Below, one piece after another: positions 33,833-46,303 of a DNA stretch of 64,000 bases. The DNA lies in assembly GCA_037833965.1 (NCBI GenBank), contig AP031357.1, positions 13,660,001 through 13,724,000 of the forward strand. The letters are read 5' to 3'. The notes below the pieces were generated by a model that saw only the letters and a list, made by a program, of their open reading frames with translations, was not told where the DNA came from and searched no databases. Every line of letters begins with the position of its first letter. Position 1 is the stretch's first letter. The stretch comes from Marchantia polymorpha subsp. ruderalis. Taxonomy: Eukaryota > Streptophyta > Marchantiopsida > Marchantiales > Marchantiaceae. Position numbers and translations under genes: made by a program.

Positions 33833-33833
<1 letters not shown>

Positions 33834-34289
33834 ACTGCGTCTCTCTCCTACGTCTGCTCCCTTTTGGCGTGGATTGCATCTGCAATACGTCTCGTGTGCG
33901 GTTGCACGTCTCATGTGCGACAGTCGCATCGATCCACGTTGATAACGATATCTGGGCTGCTGGCAGCCGATGCCCATCGCAGTGTCTGAGTCTCTCTCTC
34001 TCGTGCTCTCTTAAATTATCGATGGCGGTAATAGACCCGTCCACCGGTTTTTACCCCTTGCGCTCACAAAGCGGTGCCGTGCCGATTTGTACCTTGCGAC
34101 GAGGAGAGAGAGCGACATGTCGTGGATCTAATTCGCTCGAGCACGCTGCATTAGTCGGCCCTCCACTGCGCCCACAGAAATCTGAAGCTTGCCGGTCAAT
34201 GCGATATCTCTCGTTGTCGGTGGCTCTGCGGGACCTAGCCCTTCTTGTCGCGCCTCAGCAGTCCGATTTGCAATTGACATCCGTCGGCC

Positions 34290-34311
34290 GCTCATGATCA
34301 TGATCATGAGC
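34290..34311. repeat. 22-bp perfect palindrome of ATGATC units
   Basis: The sequence from 34290 to 34311 reads identically on both strands, built around repeated CATGATCATG. It has no spacer, so it could extrude only a tight cruciform; a dimeric protein-binding site is another possibility. Confidence 0.85.
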
Positions 34312-37129
34312 AGCGGATTGTCTTGGCGGTCGCTGTCTCTCCATGAAAGTGGACTTGCATCGAGGCGAGGCGAATCGAATCCAAGCACTCGGATGCTCCA
34401 TGGACAGGCAGTTGCTGTGTATGCAGGCAGGCAGCTCGGGCTTCTGTTCTCGAGTGAGGTCAATGGCGATTTGACACTCGAGCAGCTGACCTCACGGTGT
34501 CTGATAGTCGAAGGTGCAACCCAGATTCGCTGATCCAGATGGTGATGTCAGACATGTCCGTGAGTCGATGCTGCGAGATCTTTGAGGCTAGGCATTCAAG
34601 TCCCCAGTATCAGAACTCCGAGGAGGGAAAGTTACAGCACTGCTGTGCTGTGCTGTAATGGGCTGGTTCCGATTAAAGCAGGCGGTCAGCACTGGACTGG
34701 CCTGGTGTGATGTGATGTATGGAGCTGCAACGCTGATCTGATCACAAATTGCGCCCCTGATTCAATGCGTCTTGCCACGACAGGCCATAGTTGCAGCAGC
34801 TAGCTAACCGAGTTCTTTCATCTGGCTGCGTTCTGATTTTGCTGTTAATCGTACTTCGTCCGCACATGCACTTTTACCTCTCGCAATGTAACTGTCCAAT
34901 TGCATCAATCGATTAAATTTCCCGATTGATCCACTTCAGGCTGGCTAGATCTGGACTCAGACTCAGAACCCAAGCACTGCAACCTCCTCTCTGTTCGATA
35001 GCTCGAATCTCAGATTGACTGGATCTATCTACATCAGAAGAATCGTAGATTCGAGTAACCGCCTTGCACCCAGATCTGCATCAGCTGGCTGTAACACGCA
35101 ATCTGCGAAATGGGATTGATTATATAGAACTGTAGAGCTAGGCGCAGACAGATCGAAAATCCGGGCACCGGGAGAGAATGCTGGGTACTGACGAGATCTG
35201 GTAAAAAAATGGGGGCTGGGGGCTGCAGATCGATGGGCACCGTTTTACGAGTCTGATCATTGCATGACACTGAAGATACTACAACGCTGAAAGTCTGCAG
35301 ATGCCGGGTTTACGTGCCGGATGTGCTGCTTTAGGGTTGACACCTCGAGAGAGATCATTATCGCAAGAAAGTGGCCCATCGATGCGGCTTTTGCTTTTTA
35401 GATCTCATGACTAGATCTTCTGTGACTGGATATTATTCACTGCAGTGCAGCCCTTCGCGTTCTGTAACTCTTCTCGGCCTAGGGTTGAGACCGCACGAGC
35501 ATGATCCAGCGACCAGACCCATCTGGAAAACAATAAACAAAAAATTATCCCCCACTCCCCAAACGCTAAGCTCCGCTGCTGCTGCTTCTGGTGCTTATGG
35601 ACGAAAATCCAAATCCTCTCTGTATCACGAGGATACTACAATTTGCTGAGGCTCGTCCGGGTGGCCTAGGGTTCAATTGAAGACGCCCAGCTAACACATA
35701 CGTATCGCAGCCACCTTGAAAAACACCAAATGCGCGGGCCAGTGTTTGCTCTGTGACTGTATCAGCAGTCTTCAGCAACTGACTGTCCATGCGTAGTAGT
35801 ATTTGCTCGAGGATTGATTGGGTTGTGTTCAGATGTGTGGTCCTAGTCCTGTCTGTGCCTGATACGATAACTCCTCGTCGGCGGCAGAAGGGAGAGAGAT
35901 TGGTGTGCTGTGCTGCACATCGATCCGAGCCCCGCTCAGCTGTTTTTCAGAGTTCTGAGCGATGGCATTATTGCAGTTTGGGACATGTCGATGTCAATGA
36001 AATTAAGTGCCTGCTGTGCCTGTGCCGTGCAGACCACGTACAGCAAGAGGCGATTTCAGATTCAGAAAGAGAGGCCAAGGCGCCTCCGTCTGGAATTGCC
36101 TCCCCGGCCGCCTCACCTCGCTTGCAAGTACGCAGCGTGCTTGCATCAGCAGAGATGGAAGCGATTGCAGTGTGAAGGCGAGGGGCATCTGATGCGATGG
36201 CGAAAGCAAGGCCAGGGTCGAAAGAAGTCATGTCATCTGCGGGAGGATTTGGGAGGAAACCATAAATCTGCACGTGTAAATCTGAAGCTCGGCGAGTTGC
36301 CCTGATCTAATATTGGCTTAGTACGTCTGCTTACTATTAGAGCTCTGACACGAACACTTAATAGGTCCTTGAGATCTTTCCCCGCTTCATCATGTTTCTC
36401 ACATCCCTCTCCGAGATCAGGTCCCTTTAGCTGGAGCTCGGCTGGGCTTCCGGGGCTCCGGCCCCTCGCCCTCCTTTGCTTTTTCTGTAGGGACGACATG
36501 ATACAACCCTAGCCATCTGATCGCAAGCGCATTCTCTGAATTCAGAGGTTTGTGGTCGTGGTGCACGTTGTGTTGTGCTATCCATGACCCTATCATGCCG
36601 TCTTGCTTGCTTTCTCCTGCTCCTGCTGATTAATTGCGCACCTTATCGTCTTCCCCTTCATTTCTTATGCTTCAGATGTTGAGCTCATCCATGACTTCTT
36701 GTTCCAGGTGGGGATCCATCTCTCAAGATTCTCCTCTCCTTTCTTCCAATTTTCTGGCTTCTGTGTACGGAGCCACTGGATCACTTCCTCCGTTGTTGTT
36801 GTTGTTGTATGTGCCAGCCAGCCAGCCAGCCAGCCAGCCATGCAATTATTTCTCAAATAAACATGCTCCCAATGTGTACGGTGAGCATCTTAATGGAGGA
36901 ATTCACCAAGATGATGACAATGAACATGCACCGGCATATTTTCATGTAAAGCAGGATGCAGATTCCAACGGGGTCGTTGTTTTCCCGACATCGTCGAGGT
37001 TTTTATGAGCAATGTGATGTCCCCTCCCCCCCCCACTCCCAGCAGGGCTTTGCTGTATGTTTGAGGTTGATCGTCGAGAACCATCTTCCATCATGTACTG
37101 AGGAGGAATCCAAGCGTAGAAAACCAAAG

Positions 37130-37154
37130 GTATGCTCTTTTGACAAGAGCATAC
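37130..37154. repeat. 10-bp hairpin with 5-base loop
   Basis: GTATGCTCTT at 37130-37139 pairs exactly with AAGAGCATAC at 37145-37154 around the loop TTGAC. No run of T follows, so nothing suggests a polymerase III terminator. Confidence 0.8.
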
Positions 37155-38094
37155 ATTTCACCGACAACTAGGATGCCCAACATAGACGTATATATCAAGT
37201 TTGGCGACTTCTACTGCAAGCTGTGTGACATCGAAGGAGGGAGGAAGTATGGAAGGAAAGAATGAAGCTTGGAACTGCAAAAATAATAATATCTGAAGAT
37301 TGGCTAGCGCTTTGGGGTCCAGGCCATACCTGTCTTTCAATGATGGGGGCTAGCTACTCTACAGCAAAAATTGATAACCATGGATGGAGATCAGAATGCT
37401 CGTCCTCCACTTTTGTTTCTAGCTCTACAATTTTAGCGTCAGCTAGCCGAACAGAAGCACTTCGAACGTTCCCAGGCCATCGCGGCGCTCGGGGAATGCT
37501 GGCTCAGAATATCAGAGTTGGTGTTTCCTTCCCGATGCGCATGGCCATGGCAGAGAGCGTGAACAGAGCGAGCTCAGCTCGCAGTTCTGCCGATTGATTC
37601 TGTAATTAAGCACGAGCCGTAGCGGACAATTTGTCTTTAGCTGCAGCAGTACTGCTTCAGCTGCTGGAGCTGATGCTGCTGTAAGCGCTCTCGGGATTCG
37701 GGACCAGGAGGCTAAGGGACAGTCAGGCGTGAGTCAGGCTGTGCCGCTACGAGGCAGAACGAACTCTCCTGTTCCCTCCTCAGGTTCTGAAGTTTGTATC
37801 TAGACCGGGGGCTGAGAATCGCTTGCCCGTTTCATTTCGAGAACGGAGTCGCGCTTGTTTCATTCCGTTTCCAAGTTAGAGCTCTCGGCCATTCAATTCC
37901 AGTAACTGTTGCTGCTCAATTTGCAAGCTTGCATACAACCACAACAGCCTGCTACTGCTGCTCTCCGACATCTGCCCATCGGAGCCAGGAGCTCAGGACT
38001 CTAGGATGAAACAAATGTCGCAGTCTTTAGATTTCTGGCGCTTCTCCTCCTCTTCCTCCTCCTTCATATCTCGTCGCACCACATTCGCTTGAAG

Positions 38095-38263
38095 AGCAGC
38101 AGCAGCAGCAGCAGCAGGAGGCAGGCAGGCAGGCGAGCGACAGCCTGATGTTTGTGGTGGTGGTGGGCCCAGAGAATAGCCGCAGCTGGAAAGGAGGAAC
38201 AAAGATTCATCCGAGGTGCATAGAGCAAGTCCGGCATCGGTGGTGCTGCTGCTGCTGCTGCTG
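38095..38263. repeat. Opposed CAG and CTG arrays
   Basis: A run of about eight CAG units at about 38096-38118 and a run of about six CTG units at about 38240-38262 lie roughly 120 bases apart in inverted orientation. A transcript through both could fold back into a CAG:CTG stem of about 18 bp. Confidence 0.7.
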
Positions 38264-40162
38264 GTGCAGGTGATGTGTCAAACTTTGTTCCAACTCGATT
38301 CTCCGAATTCTTCTGCTTCTTTCTGTCATCGTTCTTCTGCTTGCTGCGTTCCTGGTGCGCAATCCCGTCTGTGGCACAAGCCCACATTGCAATTTCGATT
38401 TCTGACATCCTTGTTTACGCTTTGATAACTGTACTCCGGTTCTTCTGCATCGAGCGTCCAACGCAAGGAACGGAGGGGGGAATGTCAGCAGTGTCTGTCT
38501 GGCCATGTCGAAGGCTCCGTGGTTAACTCGGTGACGGCAGCAGCAGCAACAGCAATGCACGGTCCCTTTCATTGCTGCTGTGCTGTCATGGTGTATTTCA
38601 CCCGAAATTGCTCACTCGAGTACGAAGACTGATTTATCAGATGCATTCTGTAACCAGTGCTGCTGTCATATATCGTTGATGCTGTATACACCCTGACTAG
38701 ACTTGTGACTCGGTTCTGGGATGCGTAGCCCTGTTTCGGATCACTATGATCCATCTGGTTGTGGTGGAATCACGGCAAAGTGCAGGAAGCTCGAAGCAGG
38801 AATCGATGACCCGGCCAGCCCCGGGTCACCCATACACGGACAGACAGACAGACGAACAGACGGGCTTACTCGAGGACTAGTTCTTGCGTTGGTTTCAATC
38901 CTATCCTTTTGTGTGGGTCCATCACATCCCGGCCTTTCAGATTCACAGCCTTGATTGACTTGGGCCATCGAAGCCTTGCTGCTCGTCCTTTCCACATTTT
39001 CCAGCTTCCGAGAATATGTCTGAACATAGTCCCTCGCTGGTTGCTGCATCCAGTACTAGCAGGGTCGACGATCGATCGATCGAGCTCAAGCTCAAAGGCC
39101 GGACACATCTGACTCAAACCGCCATGGCTCTGTGTCTGTCTGTCTAACTATGAGAATGAACGAGGCTTCAAGTTGCTTTGCTTTGCAGGCCGGGCATCAT
39201 CTACTAGGGTGTGCGATTTGTCACATCTCGTCGAGTCGAAAATCATAAATAGCTTCCCATCCAGAGTTCATAAATGGCTGTGTGGCTGTCGTCAATCCTC
39301 AAAGGTGGACATGTGAGAGGGTGTCGGGCCAATTTGCGCTTTGAAAGCCCCTCGGGAAGCATCTATCATGACGGCATCAAGGAGTAACACTTGCAGCAGC
39401 AGCAGCACAAGGCTGATGTATGGAGCGAGGGCAATGGACGAAGCCGAGGAAGCATCCCCCAATTCAAGGAGTGGCGGTGCTCTGATAGTCGATAGTAGAT
39501 GTTGCAGCTGACCTGTCTCACTCACGGGCTCTCGATAATTTATCGCGGTCGACCACGAGCCCAGGCCCAGGCCTAAGCCCAAGCCCAAGCCCAGTCCCAG
39601 CCCCCAGGCCCAGCCGGACGGAGACGGACACAGGCGCTGGCAGTGGTGGAAACTCTGGAAAGGACATGCAGAATCGAGCGAGCGAGTGACCAGCTGCGAT
39701 CTGATCTGGATTGCGGATGCCGATCTGATCTAATATGGGCGCTGTAATGAGGCATCTTTCCCGAATCAGAGCCGAGCTCTGATTTTCCCCCTCGGGGTTT
39801 GGGTCGACATCCATCCTTCGTAAAGCGCGTCCTCTTTCTTTGTTCGTCCGGAGGTTTACTGCATCCGAAGAAGAAGTGTGGATGTGTGTGCTGGACATGT
39901 TTGCTGCCACCCTCGGCAGAGATCCAGATTAAGATCGATCCCTCCTCCTTTTTATAGAGCATCTGCATCTGGTTCCCGTACTTACCCTTACCCCCTCGGT
40001 GAAAACTCGATCAGTCACTCACTCGCGCCTGTGACAAATCTGCGTATGGCTCACAAGCACCCCCTTCCCCCTCCCCCTAGGCCCCTCGTCTTGTATCTGC
40101 ATAGCTCTGATATGTTCCGTTCTCGTTTCAGACTCGCCCCGGTCAACCCCCTGGGTTTCGTT

Positions 40163-40194
40163 AGCCCCAACCCCCTCTTGTGGGGGTTGGGGCT
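40163..40194. repeat. GC-rich hairpin, 13-bp perfect stem
   Basis: AGCCCCAACCCCC at 40163-40175 is fully complementary to GGGGGTTGGGGCT at 40182-40194, with a six-base loop. The TTAGCCCCAA motif recurs at about 40211, so a short direct repeat is nested around the stem. Confidence 0.85.
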
Positions 40195-40503
40195 GGCCCG
40201 GGGGTTCTTTAGCCCCAAGCTCACGAGGGCCTGAGTCTGTGACTGGACGAGCTTGTTGCATGGGCAGCGACCCGTTCGTCTTCCCCGATCTGCAGAAACA
40301 ATTGTCAGATCGTGCGTGGAGACGGAGGGAGGGAGGGGGAGGCACTGCTCTCGGCCTCTTCGGACGAGAGAAAGCAACAGGATGACGATTGCTCGTTCCA
40401 CAAGGGGGACGGGAGGGGAGAGCAAGACAGTGTTCTGTTGTTTCGATGGCAGCAGCATGTCTGAGAAACTCGAGCTCGATGGAAGCGATCATGAGAAAGT
40501 CCG

Positions 40504-40530
40504 CTGTTGTTGTTGTTGTTGTTGTTGTTG
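40504..40530. repeat. (GTT)n microsatellite
   Basis: Nine consecutive GTT/TTG triplets. No coding frame of note uses them. Confidence 0.85.
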
Positions 40531-41827
40531 CGTTTGGAGTAGGTTAACCACATCACATGCAAGCGATCTTTCCAAAAGCTCGCCATGATGACGAATCAGA
40601 ATCTTCTGAGCGGGGAGAAGTGGGGAGACGTGAGACGACTATAAAAGAATGGCGCTCCAATAGACAATCTGAAAATATGCTCGCGAACCCCACCCCAAAC
40701 GCAGGATGAGCATCCAGACGAGCCATCTCCGCCATCGAGGTCGGTGTGACGAGGGCCCTGACTAATTTATTTGGCACAGCTCGTGATTTGAGACTGGAAC
40801 TAATGGAATTTATCGATGGCAGACACGAGTAGTTGAGTTGACGAGGGAGTTGAGGATTGCAGATTTAGGGCAATGGTTGAAAACAGTACGATCTGCAAAT
40901 GAGGCAGCAGCAGCAGAACCAGAACCAGAACCAAAATCAACAGCCCAAGCAGAAGAACCAGAACCAGAACCAGAACCAGCAGCAGCAGAGGCAATGTGCA
41001 GCCAAGACCATGGTACGCGTGCAAGCTCAGATTCATGAAAGATCTTTTGGAGAGTTGATCAGTCATCCACTGGCCTGCGAACTGATCTGCAGCACATGCA
41101 GAGCCAGTCCGGTCAGTTCGACTTTCAAGTGACACCGACTTATCTATTACCTGGCACCTGCAGGTCGTTCCTGTAGACACCTTGATGTCCAACCGGGGCC
41201 CTACCAGAAATTTTGAACCGACTCCTTGTCATGATTGGAGAAGATGAGCTGAAGTCCGTGTGGTCAAGAGCGCTGCTGGCCTCAACATTTGGTCCTACAC
41301 TCCCCCCTTATAATACTCCCAAAAGGATTTCATGCACCCGCGGTCTTAACCTAGCTTGCGTCTAGGCGCATTTATCTCCTTAATTATTCCCCCCTCGCCC
41401 TGCGCTTCCGTATCGAATTCTTCCGTCCTTGATACGTGTGCTGCTCTTGCTCTCTCTCTCTCTACGTCCTGCCCCCCACCATCACTCAACCTCCGACTGT
41501 GAATTCTTCGTCTGAACCAGAACAGAACAGCAAAATGGGCAAATGCAAGCCACAGGCAACTCTGATGAGCGAGGCTTCGTGGCATGGCATGGCATGGCTG
41601 CAAACTAACTCCACAGCCAGAGCTCGCTCCGTATTTGTATCTGGAGCAGATGGACTTTCGACCGTCTGCCGGGAGGTATTGGCAGGGATGTTGGGGATCT
41701 GGCGGTGCTCTGCGGACATTATGAATGGATGAATGGATGCAGTGGATGTAGGGCCAGGATGTTTGACTTTTGGCGAGCCGGAGTGCATAGAAGACAGAAC
41801 GGTCCACGAGAACAAATTGATTGAGAA

Positions 41828-41854
41828 AGCGAGCGAGCGAGCGAGCGAGCGAGC
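41828..41854. repeat. (GAGC)n tetranucleotide repeat
   Basis: Between six and seven GAGC/GCGA units in tandem, in the same GC-rich gene-free stretch. Confidence 0.85.
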
Positions 41855-44800
41855 GCTTCAGAAGTACTGGTACTTGTGTGGCCTAGCTGCCGTGCTCAGG
41901 GGGAGAGAATGATTGTGGGGCCTCCCATGAGTCTCACGTGAGGATCATGGCTTTTCTGTTGCACGACAAGTTAGCTAGCATAGTAACATGGGATCACAGG
42001 CAGCTTGAGAATCTCAAGAGATCTTCATTTCCGAGGCGAATGCCGGTGCTGCTGCTGCTGCTAGCGCCTCAGCACTAGTCGAGGCAAGTGTTCTTCTCGA
42101 GAGTGCGAGCTCGCAATTGCCGTCAGATCGGTCGATCCGAGTACATGCGGCCTCCTCTCGGCTGCTTCAATCCCTTACCCTCTACTCCACTGTACCAAAT
42201 CTCCACCTCCTCACTCCCCTCCCGTCCTTCGTTCCACTCGTCCATTATATATGATCTCCATGAACCTTGCCAGTCCTTTTCCGATCACTTGTTCTCGCCA
42301 TCTCGCTCTCTCACCATCCTCCTGACTCCATCCCTGTCCTTTTCCCAGCTCGACCATAGCTCGTCGAGCAAGATCCCTTCTAGCCTCGCCTTGTCTTGTC
42401 TCGACATACATGCCCGGGGTGAGGTGTCTGCAACATGGTCTCCTCCAACTCTCTTGTACGTCCTCCTTTCCATCCTTGCTTCCATCCTTCCTCACTTGCC
42501 ATCGCAGATTGACGCTGGGATCGAGAAAGCAGTGAGGCGACATGACATGCCTTCTTCTCTGCTGCATGAGCATTTTCGGAACAGCGAGAGAATACTGTTG
42601 CTCGCCTCTGGTCCATTCCATTCTATTCCATTCCATCCAAGAAAGGGCTGATTTCACCTGGATTTCTGTTCCCGGCCTGGCACACCTCAATGCCGTGTGG
42701 GCTAATGACACTCCACGCTGAGACTGTCCAACTCACACAGATTCCAGAACACTGTCGCATCGTTTCTGTGGCTCACGCTGTAAGCAGCAGATCGCACAAA
42801 CCTCGTCATTAAGGCCTAATTCACTCGCGCTAACGATCCCCTTAATCCCATCACAGCATCGTTTCGTTCAACCGTATCTCTCTCTCTCTCCTGGATTGCG
42901 AGATTGTTGATTCACGAATCTGAAGACGGCCTGATATAATCTCGTCGTTGGTACAGTGAGGGCACTTCCACGACTTCGTCATGGAAGTGTCATTTGGCCA
43001 TGGAAGCTCGAAGCAGGGCCTCTAGTGAAATGAGCTGACGGCATGGGGATGGAAAGTCGACGATGTCCACTCCAGACGGCAGCTCGGAGTGTTTCCACTT
43101 GCCAGTCATTGTCGGGAACAGGACCTCAGGAAAGTCAATGGCCGTCAAGCCTTGAAAAGTATTTGCAGCCTCGAGGTCTAGAGACGATCTCGAAAGTGAG
43201 CGACAGTGAGTGAGACCTGGACTTTCTTGCGTACAGAACGATGACCTCGTATTACGAACGAATTGATTTAGAGGATACAAGTCTGATTCGCAGCGAGATC
43301 GATGAGTTGGCGTTTCAGCTGGTCATAACCTTCTCAGGGTGGCTCACAGATTTGGGCATCGTCAATGCCTGGGCCAAGGAAGGACTGTGGCACTAGGGGA
43401 TATCAGCACAGCCTGATCATGGTATTCGAGTGGCGTCGAGTGGTGAGATTAAAGGGGGTCCCTGCAGCATTTGACGAGGAAACCGCTGGCCAAGCTTCGA
43501 TCTCGGTCTGCTGCAGGACATCAAATGCGAATGGCTCCAACGCTGTCACTCACTTACAAGTGGACATTGACAGAAGCTTCGACTGCAGTCCTGTGCACCA
43601 GAAGCGTGAAACACATCTGGAAAGTTCTCCGAATCTCAATTATGTCACGCAGACAAGTGCTCGGAATGGCAAGGCAAGGGCTGTAAAGCACAGTGTCCAA
43701 ATGGACATGACAATAAAGGTGGAGTGTGATTGCACTCAGATACCCTCTCTCAGACAGACCCTTCGAAAGCTCCAACTCTCACAGGCATCTGAGCAACGGA
43801 GAATCCTGCATCCCATGCTGATATTGCAAAAATATATTTGACGTGCGTGACCCACATGCTCTCCATGCGAGAGAGATGCAGCGAACCCACACCCAAAGGG
43901 CTACCATACGGCCGACCCGAGCGAGCTAAGAAGGCTACGGTATTATGACAGCAGGCCAAGTGCAGAGTCCGAGGTTGCTGGACCTAGTAGGCCATAAAGC
44001 TACTGGATCCTGTCACTAACGACCTGCTGCAGAACTTGGAAAACGATGGTGTTCGGCTAGGGCAATCTGCAGAACGATGTACAGCTTCCACACCCGTCTC
44101 TGCTGCCCGCACCTCAGCTCGATGAATCCGAGGGCTCGGCATTGATGCAGCTGCAGAATATTTAGTGGAATGAAGAGACCGAGAGTCTCACTCACGACAA
44201 CTCATGGACTGAGCCTCCACGAGTCAGTGCTTATGTATGTTATAATGAAAAACTATATCTATATCTAAAGGTATATTATAATATTTGTCTACTGATCACG
44301 ACTCTTCTGTAACCCCCGGTTTTCTTTGTTTGAACAATCTTCATCAACTTCTCATGAAGAGATCGAGTCCTGGGATGGAATGTGAACATGCCTCTCATCC
44401 TCAGACCGAAAGCATTCAGACAGATGGGAGAAGTCTCTGAGTAGAAGTCTCTGTTCGACTGTGCTTGCTTGCTTGCTTGCTCTTGGCCAGAAGACCTAAG
44501 AGAGCAGAGATTCAATGTCGAATACTGCAGCAGCAAAGGGAACGGGAGCGTCTGATTTCAAGGGAGGCAAGACAGCGCTGGGTGGAGTCTGAACCATTGG
44601 CATCGGGTGAATCTTCATCCCCTTGTGCCAGATTAGATTACAGGTGCGCTTCGTCCAGATCTGGGTCTGTCTGTGATCATGAGATGAACGTCATACTACG
44701 CGACCCTGGAATCTGCAAATCCGGATGCTGCTGTAATCGAGGGTTGATAACAGCAGCATTGACAAACATTCTCAGGGTGTGATGAATCCGCATGAGCAGA

Positions 44801-44856
44801 TTTTATGACACGCGAAATCAAGACACACAACTCGCGACACGCCCGAAAAGGAGTGA

Positions 44857-44895
44857 TGAGCTGAGCTGAGCTGAGCTGAGTGGAGTGGAGTGGAG
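44857..44895. repeat. (GAGCT)n followed by (GGAGT)n
   Basis: About four GAGCT pentamers pass directly into three GGAGT pentamers. The two units differ by rearrangement of the same bases, suggesting slippage followed by point change. Confidence 0.8.
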
Positions 44896-46093
44896 TCAAC
44901 ATCCACGTCCTAGACTAGCTGTCAGTCACCTGATCTCTTCCAATGAGCTCAGATTGCTTTCTGCAGGCACGTTCCTTTACGTAACGTTCGTTCGGGCTCT
45001 GGTCAGATCGGCCGTCTTCCTTCATGACGCCATTCTTATTCCTCCTCCTCTGACTCGCTTTCAAAGGAAAGTGTTTTATCTCTCTCTCTCTCTGCAGCAG
45101 CAGCAGGTCTCGGCTGCAGTTCGCATCGATCGATCGACCGATCGGAAGGACGAACTCGAGCTGGAAAGACAAGAAGAAGAGAAAGGAGGAGGAGGAGAGA
45201 GAGAGAGAGATGAGAAGACAAGACAAGAGAGATTCGTGCAGCCGGGGAGGTGAAACTGCATGTGGAGGAATTTTGAGTCTTGCAACATCTTTACTGTCAT
45301 TCATAATTGACTGCCCGGTTCACAAATCCCCACACAGCGGGAGTCTGAGTGCCGAGAATAAAAGAAACTGTAATTTATATTTTAATATTGCGCGGTCCGC
45401 AATTATTTCATATTTATGGGTGCCGTTTATGTCTTAAAAAGTACTCACACGACATTTGTGTGATCCATTTATTTATCTCCGTCGGGCACCACCTCTCGAT
45501 TGCTTCTGTTCTCTAAAATCAAAGCCGAGCTGTGCAGAGATCTTTGGAGTTCATCCGTCACTCCTAATATAATACACGATCCCAGATCTTCTCTCGGTTC
45601 ATATTTCTTGTCATGATCGGGGCCCCAAGTAATATTGAAAACCCCCCATTCCTTTGTTCGCTTCGAGTATTTGGCAGACATCTGATCTGATCTGAAAGTA
45701 CATGTAATCTGATCCCCATGCGGGCTATCTTCGTCCCAATATTTCCAGATCCATGAGCCCTGTTCACTATAATTGCGTCTCTAAATTCCAATCACTTTTC
45801 CTAAACCTGTGGGTCTGACAGAGATGAGCTCCGTGCTTACTAAAAAGGTGAGATGTCTTGATCGATCAGGCCATGTCATTTCTGGCCTGACCTACTTCTC
45901 CTTCAACTTTTGGACATTGGACGCGGAGGGCATAAAAGGCACGGGCGGGGCTAGCTCCTAGGGCTCATAGATTGGATAGCCATGGTAGGCGTATTTATAC
46001 GTGCTGTGAGGTCACGGACATGTAAGCAGAAGTCATGACTATGGCACTCTCCGGACTTAAATGACGAATCGAAGATCTAGTGCTTGGCAAGTG

Positions 46094-46303
46094 AGGGAGA
46101 GAGAGAAAGAGAAAGAAAGAGAAAGAGAGAGAGAGAGAGAGAGAGATTTGACATTTCAAGACATGCGTTATACAGATTGCCCACGAACATAGACTTTGAT
46201 TAACATTTCTGGTGACTGCGCATTTGAAGTAGCCAAGTGGCGACACCTGGAGTAATGAGGCGTGACCATTCATACTCCCTCTCTCTCTCTCTCTCTCTCT
46301 CTC
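46094..46303. repeat. Opposed (GA)n and (CT)n arrays
   Basis: A GA-rich array at about 46094-46146 and a CT array at about 46277-46303 lie about 130 bases apart. They are complementary and could pair in a transcript. Confidence 0.8.
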
